Source: Acidobacteriota bacterium (GTDB lineage Bacteria > Acidobacteriota > Vicinamibacteria > Vicinamibacterales > JAKQTR01). From it: 5,340 nt of DNA. Positions within the stretch are counted from its first letter, which is position 1. The number at the start of each line of letters is the position of its first letter. The stretch lies in NCBI GenBank assembly GCA_026393735.1, contig JAPKZP010000229.1:1-5340 (forward strand), given 5' to 3'. The position numbers were made by a program, and so were the translations under genes. The notes beneath the pieces are model-generated. The model worked only from the letters and a program-made list of their open reading frames with translations, was not told where the DNA came from and did not search any database. Positions 1 to 5,340 of the stretch are shown here, one piece after another.

Positions 1-45
1 GAGACCGAGGACCAGAAGGCCGACAATCGTGGAGATGACTTTCAT
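1..45 (-). CDS. Start of an unidentified gene with hydrophobic N-terminus (3' part missing)
   Basis: An ATG at 45-43 opens a frame that runs off the left edge: MKVISTIVGLLVLGL, 15 codons. A Lys followed by a hydrophobic run looks like a Sec signal peptide or a first membrane helix, so an exported or membrane protein is likely. A weak ribosome site, GAGGG at 53-49, lies 3 nt upstream of the ATG, rather close. The gene follows the actF hairpin on the same strand with an 18 bp gap from the T tract. In other genomes act genes are often followed by cytochrome oxidase subunits, Sco-type copper proteins or cytochromes c, and any of these would fit. The visible residues carry no diagnostic motif, so no function is assigned. 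Confidence 0.5.
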   Translation of the reverse strand, partial: MKVISTIVGLLVLGL

Positions 46-63
46 GGGCCCTCACGCACGTCG

Positions 64-111
64 AAAAACCTCTCCCGGAGTTGTTTACAAACCTCTCCGG
101 GAGAGGTTTTT
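64..111 (-). terminator. Strong inverted repeat with T tract after actF, probable bidirectional terminator
   Basis: Positions 64-80 and 95-111 form a perfect 17 bp inverted repeat (AAAAACCTCTCCCGGAG and its complement) around a 14 nt loop. On the minus strand the stem ends in TTTTT at 68-64, directly after actF; on the plus strand a TTTTT lies at 107-111. This is the usual form of an intrinsic, possibly bidirectional, terminator. A second, shorter hairpin (9 bp arms 89-97 and 101-109, loop of 3 nt) uses part of the same sequence and excludes the long one. Only 18 bp separate the T tract from the next ATG, so the element may act as an attenuator or partial terminator rather than a clean operon end. 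Structure is seen directly; function is inferred. Confidence 0.8.
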
Positions 112-1325
112 CACGTGTGGTACTCGAGGCACGCCCCAATCGAAGGGTCTTTCAACGGCACGGCGTTGTGGCGCGCGAGGAACCAGCCGAAGACCAGGGT
201 GAACAGGCCGACGAAGCCCAGCGTGGCCGCGAACTCGACGAGCGGCACGTGCCCATGGGCGACCTCTTCGCCGTGCCCCACCGCCGGGCCGACCATCACG
301 TACAGCTCCAGGAACTGCGCGAGGAGAATCAGGATCGACACGCGGACCAGCACCCTCGGGTTGCGCTTGGCGTCGCGCGGCACCAGCAGGAGGAACGGCA
401 CGACGAATTTCAGCGCGGGGAGCAGCAGCAGGTACGGAAGCCAGCCGTTCTCCATCCGACGCATGAAGTAGACGGTCTCCTCGGGGAGGTTCGCGTACCA
501 GATCAGCATGTGCTGGCAGAAGTAGATGTAGGCCCAGAAGCCGGTCGCCGCGAACACCATCTTCGCGAGGCTGTGGAGGTGGTTCTCGTTCACGAACCCC
601 TTCAGCCTCCCCGTCATGACGAGGAGGCCGGCCACCACCGCGACGAAGGCCGTGCCTGTCTGGATGACATCGGTGAACACGAGCACCGCGAACATGGTCG
701 AGAACCAGTGCGCCTCCAGCGACATGAGGAGGTAGAAACTGACGGTGCTGATCGTCAGCGCGAAGATGATGAGGAAGAGCGCCGAGAGGGTCCGGCTCTT
801 CCGCGTCGGCGCGATGCCCCCGTTCCGATCCTGCCGATGCGAGGTGCCGACCAGGAGCGCTGCGAAGACGATCCACAGCACGAGGCTCACGCCGACGAGC
901 GCCGTGAACATCGTCATGTTCAGGAACGGCGCCTTGTGCGTGAGCAGCGCATCCTGCGCCACGAGTTCGGCGTGCGACCAGTGGTAGAGGGAGTGCGCGC
1001 CCACGCCCACGGCCATCGCCAGCGCACCGCCCGGGAGCAGCCACGCTGTCATCGCCTCGGGGATGCGTCGCATCGTGACGGACCAATCGGCGCGGGTGAG
1101 GTAGAGGATCGCGAGCCAGGCTGCGCCGAAGACACCCAGACCGAGCGCGTAGAACACGCCGATCAGATAGGAACTCCAGAAGAGGGGCGCGTCGCCGCGG
1201 CTGTACGCGAAGGCGAGCGCCCCGGCGCCGGCGAGAACCGCCACGACCGCGAGGATCTGAACGACGCCGGGAAGGGTGAGCTTGCCTGGCGCTGCCGGGA
1301 GCGCGTGAGAGTGAGGATGGCTCAT
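111..1325 (-). CDS. actF: ActF, second NrfD-like membrane subunit of alternative complex III
   Basis: Integral membrane subunit, 404 residues, a typical ActF length. It is related to ActC but shorter and without the ActC N-terminal cap; in known ACIII it pairs with ActC in the membrane, and whether it binds a functional quinone or conducts protons is debated. The N-terminus has three His (MSHPHSHALP). About ten hydrophobic segments lie near residues 20-42, 50-77, 92-115, 135-160, 181-202, 208-238, 251-277, 296-316, 325-346 and 362-384. Family-like stretches are HSLYHWSHAE (111-120), EAHWFSTMFAV (204-214), HSLAKMVFAATGFWAYIYF (251-269), WYANLPEETVYF (276-287) and the terminal PLKDPSIGACLEYHT. 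A His/Glu-rich loop, GHGEEVAHGH (350-359), sits before the last helix. The ATG at 1325 follows actE by 4 bp, and its GGGAGGG ribosome site lies in the last codons of actE. The last base of its TGA is also the first base of the hairpin that follows. ActF rather than a second ActC is supported by length, position and the C-terminal motif. Confidence 0.94.
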   Translation of the reverse strand: MSHPHSHALPAAPGKLTLPGVVQILAVVAVLAGAGALAFAYSRGDAPLFWSSYLIGVFYALGLGVFGAAWLAILYLTRADWSVTMRRIPEAMTAWLLPGGALAMAVGVGAHSLYHWSHAELVAQDALLTHKAPFLNMTMFTALVGVSLVLWIVFAALLVGTSHRQDRNGGIAPTRKSRTLSALFLIIFALTISTVSFYLLMSLEAHWFSTMFAVLVFTDVIQTGTAFVAVVAGLLVMTGRLKGFVNENHLHSLAKMVFAATGFWAYIYFCQHMLIWYANLPEETVYFMRRMENGWLPYLLLLPALKFVVPFLLLVPRDAKRNPRVLVRVSILILLAQFLELYVMVGPAVGHGEEVAHGHVPLVEFAATLGFVGLFTLVFGWFLARHNAVPLKDPSIGACLEYHT

Positions 1326-1329
1326 GGCT

Positions 1330-1908
1330 TCACTTCCCTCCCTTGGCGACCGGCTCGACCTTCTGCATCTCGCGGATGTAGAGCACGGCGGACCAGGCGT
1401 CGCGCGCGTCGACCTGCCGCGCGTGGCTTGGCATCGAGTTCTGGCCCCGCATCGGACGGTGGAACAGCTGCCCGTCTGGCCAGTCGCGCACCTTTTGCGT
1501 CATCAGGCTCGGCGGCTTCGGGAACAGCGCCGTCACGTGGCCGTCGCCGGCGCCCTTCGGGCCGTGACAGGTGATGCACACGTTCTCGAATACGAACCTG
1601 CCGTGCGCCACGACCTCGGGCGTCGGCTGGAGCGGGTTCACCAGTTCCGCGCCGGCGCGGTCCGCTTCGTTCTGCGCGTACGGGTACGGGGTCTCGCCGA
1701 GCGCCACGGACCCGAGCTGCGGCTCCATGAGGCCCGTCGGCCGCCCGTTGAAGATGTCCTTCCGCTGAGGCTTCAGCTTCGGCTGGTCGATCATGTCGAG
1801 GTAGTTCCCCTCGCGATGGGGCGTCCGCCCGGCCGGGAGGCCGACGTCGCAGGCGGTCAGGAGCGCGGTGAGCGTGACGAGAGCAAGCGCCCGGGCGGCG
1901 TTACGCAT
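1330..1908 (-). CDS. actE: ActE, lipoprotein monoheme cytochrome c subunit of alternative complex III
   Basis: Class I c-type cytochrome of ACIII that takes part in electron exit toward the oxidase or a soluble cytochrome. With the start at 1908 it has 192 residues. The N-terminus is a lipoprotein signal peptide: Arg near the start, a hydrophobic run ALALVTLTALLTAC, and a lipobox LTAC with Cys20 (codon 1851-1849), so the mature protein should be lipid-anchored on the outer side of the inner membrane. A Pro-rich linker follows; LKPQRKDIFNGRPTGLMEPQ and RAGAELVNPL resemble ActE relatives. The heme c site is CITCH (111-115; bases 1578-1564). The likely distal ligand is the Met159 in GQNSMPSH, and the helix DAWSAVLYIREMQ closes the fold. 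The upstream in-frame ATG at 1926 is rejected because the ribosome site GGAGGAGGAG sits between it and 1908, and it would only add MWEEEP ahead of the signal peptide. The gene overlaps actD by 8 bp and ends 4 bp before actF. Confidence 0.94.
   Translation of the reverse strand: MRNAARALALVTLTALLTACDVGLPAGRTPHREGNYLDMIDQPKLKPQRKDIFNGRPTGLMEPQLGSVALGETPYPYAQNEADRAGAELVNPLQPTPEVVAHGRFVFENVCITCHGPKGAGDGHVTALFPKPPSLMTQKVRDWPDGQLFHRPMRGQNSMPSHARQVDARDAWSAVLYIREMQKVEPVAKGGK
1336..1342 (-). promoter_or_regulatory. Shine-Dalgarno sequence of actF inside the end of actE
   Basis: GGGAGGG on the minus strand, 10 nt before the actF ATG at 1325. The bases encode the final Lys-Gly-Gly-Lys of ActE, so the C-terminal tail of ActE doubles as the ribosome site of actF. 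Confidence 0.65.
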
Positions 1909-2452
1909 CGGCTCCTCCTCCCACATCGACGAGCCTCACGCCATCGGCGCCGAGCGAACGGACGAAGGCCTCGGCCTTCGCGGCGTCCCATTTCGGATCC
2001 GTGGCGGAGATCCAGAGGACGAACCGATCGATCGTCGCCCCGGTCTTGACGAGCATCGGCGGCGGCTGCGGGATCGTGTCCATCTTTCCCGCGATGATCG
2101 CGATGAGCGCGCTCCCGAGCGCGGCCCAGAAAACCATCGCCTCGAAGGTGATCGGGATGAAGGCGGGCCAGGCCGCGAACGGCTTGCCGCCGAAGTTCAT
2201 CGGCCAGTCCCACACCATCACGTAGTTCTGGAGGCCCTGGGCGAAGAGGATGCCGCAGAGCGCGAGCACGGCCGTGACATACGGGATCCACGACTTCTTC
2301 TGCCCCATCGCGTCCTCCATCCCGTGGATGGGGAACGGGGTCAGGAAGTCGAAGTGCGTCCAGCCGGCGGCGCGGACCTTCGCGGCCGCGGCCAGGGCGT
2401 CAGCCGGCTCGTAGAAGTGGCCGAGGATACCTGTGGTCGAAGTCGGCGTCAT
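1901..2452 (-). CDS. actD: ActD, DUF3341 membrane subunit of alternative complex III
   Basis: Small structural subunit of ACIII, 183 residues, matching the DUF3341 family. Known ActD proteins have two transmembrane helices and a cytoplasmic domain that packs against ActC and ActF; no cofactor is known. The sequence shows a short alpha/beta-like start (GILGHFYEPADALAAAAKVR), the hallmark FDFLTPFPIHGM at 34-45, a first membrane helix at about 55-80, the conserved WPMNFGGKPFAAWPAFIPIT at 83-102, a second helix at about 98-122, and a soluble C-terminal tail of about 60 residues containing DRFVLWISATDPKWD. The ATG at 2452 is supported by a full AGGAGG 8 nt upstream. The gene starts 3 bp after the actC stop, and its TAA lies inside the first codons of actE. 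There is no cysteine or heme motif, which separates it from the cytochrome subunits. Its precise role beyond assembly or stability is not established from sequence. Confidence 0.94.
   Translation of the reverse strand: MTPTSTTGILGHFYEPADALAAAAKVRAAGWTHFDFLTPFPIHGMEDAMGQKKSWIPYVTAVLALCGILFAQGLQNYVMVWDWPMNFGGKPFAAWPAFIPITFEAMVFWAALGSALIAIIAGKMDTIPQPPPMLVKTGATIDRFVLWISATDPKWDAAKAEAFVRSLGADGVRLVDVGGGADA
1911..1920 (-). promoter_or_regulatory. Shine-Dalgarno sequence of actE that fixes its start
   Basis: GGAGGAGGAG read on the minus strand, 2 nt (5'-CG-3') before the ATG at 1908, with the optimal GGAGG register 5 to 8 nt away. It lies inside the end of actD, so actE translation is probably coupled to actD. 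It sits downstream of the other in-frame ATG at 1926 and therefore decides for the shorter protein, whose lipoprotein signal peptide has normal length. Confidence 0.8.
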
Positions 2453-2455
2453 GGC

Positions 2456-3943
2456 TCACGCCTCCTGGAGCGCCGCGCCGGCGGCGGGAGTTGGGTTGCT
2501 CCGGGCAACCTTCGGATCCATCACGCCCTTGACTTCCGAGATCGCCACGACGGGCAGGACGCGGACGAACAGGAGGAAGAGGGTGAAGAAGAGACCGAAG
2601 GACCCGGCGAGAATTGCGTAGTCCCAGGCCGTCAGCGCATACATGCCCCACGACGAGGGAAGGAAGTCGCGGTGGAGCGAGGTCACGACAATGACGTAGC
2701 GCTCGAACCACATCCCGACGTTGACGAGGATCGAGACCGTGAACAGCACCCAGGTGTGCCGCCGCATCGGCTTGAACCAGAAGATCTGCGGGATGATCGC
2801 GTTGCAGGTGAACATGATCGCGTAGGCCCAGCCGTACGGGCCGAACGCGCGGTTCTTGAAGACGAACCCCTCCCACTCGCTCCCGGAGTACCAAGCCATG
2901 AAGAACTCGGTGGAGTAGGCGAACCCGACCATCATCCCGGTGAACAACAGGATCTTCGCCATCGCCTCCATGTGGTTCAGGGTGACGTAGTGCTTCATCC
3001 CGAAGTAGCCGCGCATGAAGGTCATCAGCGTGATGACCATCGCGAACCCGGAGAAGATGGCCCCGATGACGAAATAGGGCGGGAAGATCGTCGTGTGCCA
3101 GCCCGGCATGACCGACGTGGCGAAGTCGAACGAGACGATCGTGTGGACCGAGAAGACGAGCGGCGTGGCCAGCCCGGCCAGGATCATATAGGCCGACTCG
3201 TAGTGCCGCCAGGCCCGGTGGGAGCCGGTCCAGCCGAAGCTCATCGCGTTGTAGAGCGCCTTCCGCCAGGGGTGGGTCGCCCGATCCCGGACGGTGGCGA
3301 GGTCGGGCAGCAGCCCGACGTACCAGAACGTGAGGGAGACGAGGCCGTAGGTGGAGATGGCAAAGATGTCCCACGCCAGCGGCGAGTTGAAGTTCACCCA
3401 GAGCGGCCCGCGCGCGTTGGGGTACGGGACGAGCCAGTACGCGAACCACGGCCGCCCGAGGTGGATGATCGGGAAGATCCCGGCGCACGCGACGGCGAAG
3501 AGCGTCATCGCCTCGGCCGCGCGGTTGATGCCGGTCCTCCACTGCTGGCGGAAGAGGTAGAGGACGGCCGAGATGAGTGTGCCGGCGTGGCCGATGCCGA
3601 TCCAGAACACGAAGTTGATGATGAACGAGCCCCACCCGACCGGCTGGTTCACGCCGAGGATGCCCATGCCGGTGTAGAAGAGCGTGATCAGCGCGAACAC
3701 CAGCACGCCGAGGAAGGCGAGCGCGATGCTGAACGCGATCCACCACTTCTTCGTGGGGAACTGCTCGGCGTGCATGCAGATGTCGCGATCGACGTCGACC
3801 CACTTCTTCCCGCCTGTGACGAGCGGCTCGGGGACCTCGAGGTCGCCCCCGTACGGACCGGCACCAGAGACGACGATGGGCCGGCCGGTGAGCTGGCCGT
3901 CGTCCATCACCGTGGCGTAGGGACTCGCCTCATGCCTTGTCAT
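2456..3943 (-). CDS. actC: ActC, NrfD-like quinol-binding membrane subunit of alternative complex III
   Basis: Integral membrane protein of the NrfD/PsrC family, 495 residues, a normal length for ActC. It is expected to hold the quinol oxidation site and pass electrons to the Fe-S clusters of ActB. A hydrophilic N-terminal stretch of about 65 residues includes the family-typical EPLVTGGKKWVDVDRDIC. It is followed by about ten hydrophobic segments, near residues 68-90, 104-132, 142-161, 187-212, 248-275, 288-312, 327-350, 370-390, 397-420 and 440-466. Recognisable motifs are GIGHAGTLISA (116-126), HLGRPW (161-166), SFDFATSVMPGWHTTIFPPY (271-290) and HMEAMAKILLFTGMMVG (324-340). The C-terminal tail is rich in Ala and Pro. 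The ATG at 3943 is preferred over the Met at residue 13: GAAGGT lies 5 nt upstream of it, it overlaps actB by 14 bp, and no ribosome site precedes the inner Met. A polysulfide or nitrite reductase NrfD/PsrC is the alternative, but actD-F next door argue for ACIII. Confidence 0.96.
   Translation of the reverse strand: MTRHEASPYATVMDDGQLTGRPIVVSGAGPYGGDLEVPEPLVTGGKKWVDVDRDICMHAEQFPTKKWWIAFSIALAFLGVLVFALITLFYTGMGILGVNQPVGWGSFIINFVFWIGIGHAGTLISAVLYLFRQQWRTGINRAAEAMTLFAVACAGIFPIIHLGRPWFAYWLVPYPNARGPLWVNFNSPLAWDIFAISTYGLVSLTFWYVGLLPDLATVRDRATHPWRKALYNAMSFGWTGSHRAWRHYESAYMILAGLATPLVFSVHTIVSFDFATSVMPGWHTTIFPPYFVIGAIFSGFAMVITLMTFMRGYFGMKHYVTLNHMEAMAKILLFTGMMVGFAYSTEFFMAWYSGSEWEGFVFKNRAFGPYGWAYAIMFTCNAIIPQIFWFKPMRRHTWVLFTVSILVNVGMWFERYVIVVTSLHRDFLPSSWGMYALTAWDYAILAGSFGLFFTLFLLFVRVLPVVAISEVKGVMDPKVARSNPTPAAGAALQEA
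2461..2466 (-). promoter_or_regulatory. Shine-Dalgarno sequence of actD
   Basis: A full AGGAGG on the minus strand, 8 nt before the actD ATG at 2452. It lies within the last codons of actC, so actD is probably translated by ribosomes finishing actC. Confidence 0.8.
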
Positions 3944-5340
3944 GGCGCACCTTCGACAGATAGGAGATGGACGGCTTGACGCCCACGGCGTCGAGAAGCC
4001 GCATGGCGCGCGGGTGCGCCGCGAGGGCCGCCACGCGCGACCCGGGTTGGTTCACGTCGCCGAAGGTGATGGCGCCGGTCGGGCAGGCTTCCATGCACGC
4101 CGGCACGACCGCGCCGTCGGGGAAGTGATCTTTCTTCCTCCCCTCGCGCACCGCCTCCGCCCCGGCCGCACGGATCCGCTGGATGCAGAAGGAGCACTTC
4201 TCCATCACGCCGCGGCTCCGCACCGTGACCTCCGGGTTGTTCTTCATCTGGATCGGGTTCCGCGTGTTGAGCTCGGCGGCACGCGCGATGCGGGGCACGA
4301 GCCACCGGAAGAAGCTGCTCTCCTGCTTCTTGCCGTATTCCCAGAAGTTGAACCGCCGCACCTTGAACGGGCAGTTGTTCGCGCAGTCGCGGGTCCCGAA
4401 GCAGCGGTTGTAGACCTGCTGGTTGAGGCCGTCGGCGCTGTGCAGGGTCGCCACGAACGGGCAGACGGTCTCGCACGGCGCGTTCTCGCAGTGCTGGCAG
4501 AGCATCGGTTCGAACAGCGTCTGCGGCTCCTCGACCACGGCAAGCGGCCCGTCCCAGACGTCCGCGTCCCACCTGCCGTCCTTCTTCGGCGCGTCGTAGT
4601 AACGGTCGATCCGCATCCACGACATCTCGCGGCCATCGAGGATGCCGGTCCGCCCGACGACCGGGATGTTGTTCTCGGCCTGGCAGCCGATGACGCACTT
4701 GCCGCAGCCGTTGCACTTGCTCAAGTCGATCGCCATCGCCCACCGGGCGTTGGGGTACTCGTGCCCGGACCAGATCGACCGGCCGCCTTCCTGCTGCTCG
4801 GTGCCCGCCTTCGCGTTCGTCTCGTAGGCCGAGAGCGTCGTGACGGGCACGAGCGGCCGGCGATCGCGGTCGATCACATCGGAGCCCTGCGCGAACGCCA
4901 GCGGCTCATGGCCGTCCACCCGGCGAATCGTCACGGGCAGGCCGGCCGACAGCAGCCGCCCCGCCGCGAGCGCGCGGAGCGGATAGGCGTTCGGGCCGAT
5001 GCCCGCGCCAATGACACCGCACGCCGTGCGGCCGAGGCCGAGCGGCAGCGCGACCTGGTCGTGGTGCATCCCCGCGTGCCGGTACGCGGGCGCCACCACT
5101 TTCGCGTGGCCCGCGTCGATCTCGACGAGGTCGCCGTTGGCGAGCTTCATCTCGTCGAACCGGCGAGGAGCGATTGAGAGTGCGCCGCCCCAGGTAATAC
5201 GGGTGATCGGGTCGGGGAGCTCGTTGAGCCAGCCGTTGTTGCCCGAGCGCCCGTCGGCGAGCGCGAAGTGCGGGTACAACTGCAGCTCCAGGCTCGGCGA
5301 AGCCCCGGGTGGTGACGGGAGCGCCCCGAACAGCGAGAGC
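3930..5340 (-). CDS. actB: ActB, iron-sulfur/molybdopterin-like subunit of alternative complex III (5' part missing)
   Basis: Electron-transfer subunit of ACIII on the periplasmic face; it links the quinol site in ActC to the heme subunits. The frame is open to the right edge, and 469 complete codons are visible, about half of a usual ActB of roughly 1000 residues. The first part (about 5280-4850) resembles the C-terminal domain of molybdopterin oxidoreductases (ALSIAPRRFDEMKLANGDLV); in characterised ACIII this domain carries no molybdenum. A linker follows, then a ferredoxin-like domain (about 4740-4080) with four cysteine groups: CNGCGKCVIGC (4715-4683), CQHCENAPCETVC (4499-4461), CFGTRDCANNC (4403-4371) and a split CSFC (4196-4185) plus CMEAC (4097-4083). 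The third group has Thr where a four-cysteine set would have Cys, so three [4Fe-4S] and one [3Fe-4S] are predicted, as known for ACIII. The stop TGA lies inside actC, giving a 14 bp overlap. The TTG at 5279 is an internal Leu codon, since LELQLYPHF runs through it in frame. The family call is secure; the signal peptide region is not visible. Confidence 0.95.
   Translation of the reverse strand, partial: LSLFGALPSPPGASPSLELQLYPHFALADGRSGNNGWLNELPDPITRITWGGALSIAPRRFDEMKLANGDLVEIDAGHAKVVAPAYRHAGMHHDQVALPLGLGRTACGVIGAGIGPNAYPLRALAAGRLLSAGLPVTIRRVDGHEPLAFAQGSDVIDRDRRPLVPVTTLSAYETNAKAGTEQQEGGRSIWSGHEYPNARWAMAIDLSKCNGCGKCVIGCQAENNIPVVGRTGILDGREMSWMRIDRYYDAPKKDGRWDADVWDGPLAVVEEPQTLFEPMLCQHCENAPCETVCPFVATLHSADGLNQQVYNRCFGTRDCANNCPFKVRRFNFWEYGKKQESSFFRWLVPRIARAAELNTRNPIQMKNNPEVTVRSRGVMEKCSFCIQRIRAAGAEAVREGRKKDHFPDGAVVPACMEACPTGAITFGDVNQPGSRVAALAAHPRAMRLLDAVGVKPSISYLSKVRHDKA

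Noticed and set aside
81..1574. Plus-strand open frame of 497 codons
   Set aside because: Antisense to actF and the actE 3' half. It begins within the hairpin and has Arg/Glu/His-rich shadow composition.
1909..1926. Longer actE start at 1926
   Set aside because: It would add only MWEEEP before the signal peptide, and the strong ribosome site lies inside the extension, so the ATG at 1908 is the start.
2400..3803. Minus-strand open frame of 467 codons in another frame of actC
   Set aside because: Same strand as actC but a different frame; Arg/His/Pro-rich with no membrane segments, while the actC frame matches NrfD throughout.
1868..3979. Plus-strand open frame of 703 codons
   Set aside because: It lies antisense to actC, actD and the start of actE, which are clear family members. 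Its composition is low-complexity charged (Arg, Glu, Asp, His, Gly), with no domain; a GC-rich shadow.
5277..5279. TTG as the start of actB
   Set aside because: The frame continues open to the window edge with family-like sequence (SLELQLYPHF). The codon is an internal Leu and the gene is truncated by the window.
2456..5340. Polysulfide/thiosulfate (Psr) or Nrf-type reductase operon
   Set aside because: The FeS plus NrfD pair alone could suggest it, but the second NrfD-like subunit, the DUF3341 protein and the lipoprotein monoheme cytochrome, in this order, are specific to alternative complex III.
1..5340. A previously undescribed system
   Set aside because: All complete genes belong to the known Act complex. 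No defence, mobile, toxin or RNA element is seen, and only the hairpin region is unexplained.

Overview
The window is one tightly packed minus-strand operon for the quinol:cytochrome c oxidoreductase known as alternative complex III (ACIII, Act complex). Read in the direction of transcription (right to left) it holds the 3' part of actB (iron-sulfur/molybdopterin-like subunit, running off the right edge), then complete actC (NrfD-like quinol-binding membrane subunit), actD (DUF3341 membrane subunit), actE (lipoprotein monoheme cytochrome c) and actF (second NrfD-like membrane subunit). A strong hairpin with T tract follows actF, and the first 15 codons of another gene run off the left edge. 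The pentaheme subunit gene actA, normally just upstream of actB, would lie beyond the right edge.

The genes form a single transcription unit. actB and actC overlap by 14 bp, actC and actD are 3 bp apart, actD and actE overlap by 8 bp, and actE and actF are 4 bp apart. Shine-Dalgarno sequences lie inside the upstream reading frames, which suggests translational coupling. No gene lies on the plus strand; the long plus-strand frames are high-GC shadows.

Together the products oxidise membrane quinol and pass electrons through Fe-S clusters and hemes to a soluble carrier or directly to a terminal oxidase. They do the job of cytochrome bc1 without a Rieske protein. The partial gene at the left edge begins with a hydrophobic, signal-like N-terminus. 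It may belong to the linked oxidase or cytochrome cluster that often accompanies act genes, but its identity cannot be read here.

The base composition is strongly GC-rich with GC-biased third codon positions. With a complete act operon this fits several lineages (for example Myxococcota and other former Deltaproteobacteria, Gemmatimonadota, Acidobacteriota, Methylomirabilota/Rokubacteria). The sequence alone does not decide among them. I found no tRNA, rRNA, CRISPR, insertion sequence or clearly novel system. The least ordinary element is the nested inverted repeat between actF and the next gene.
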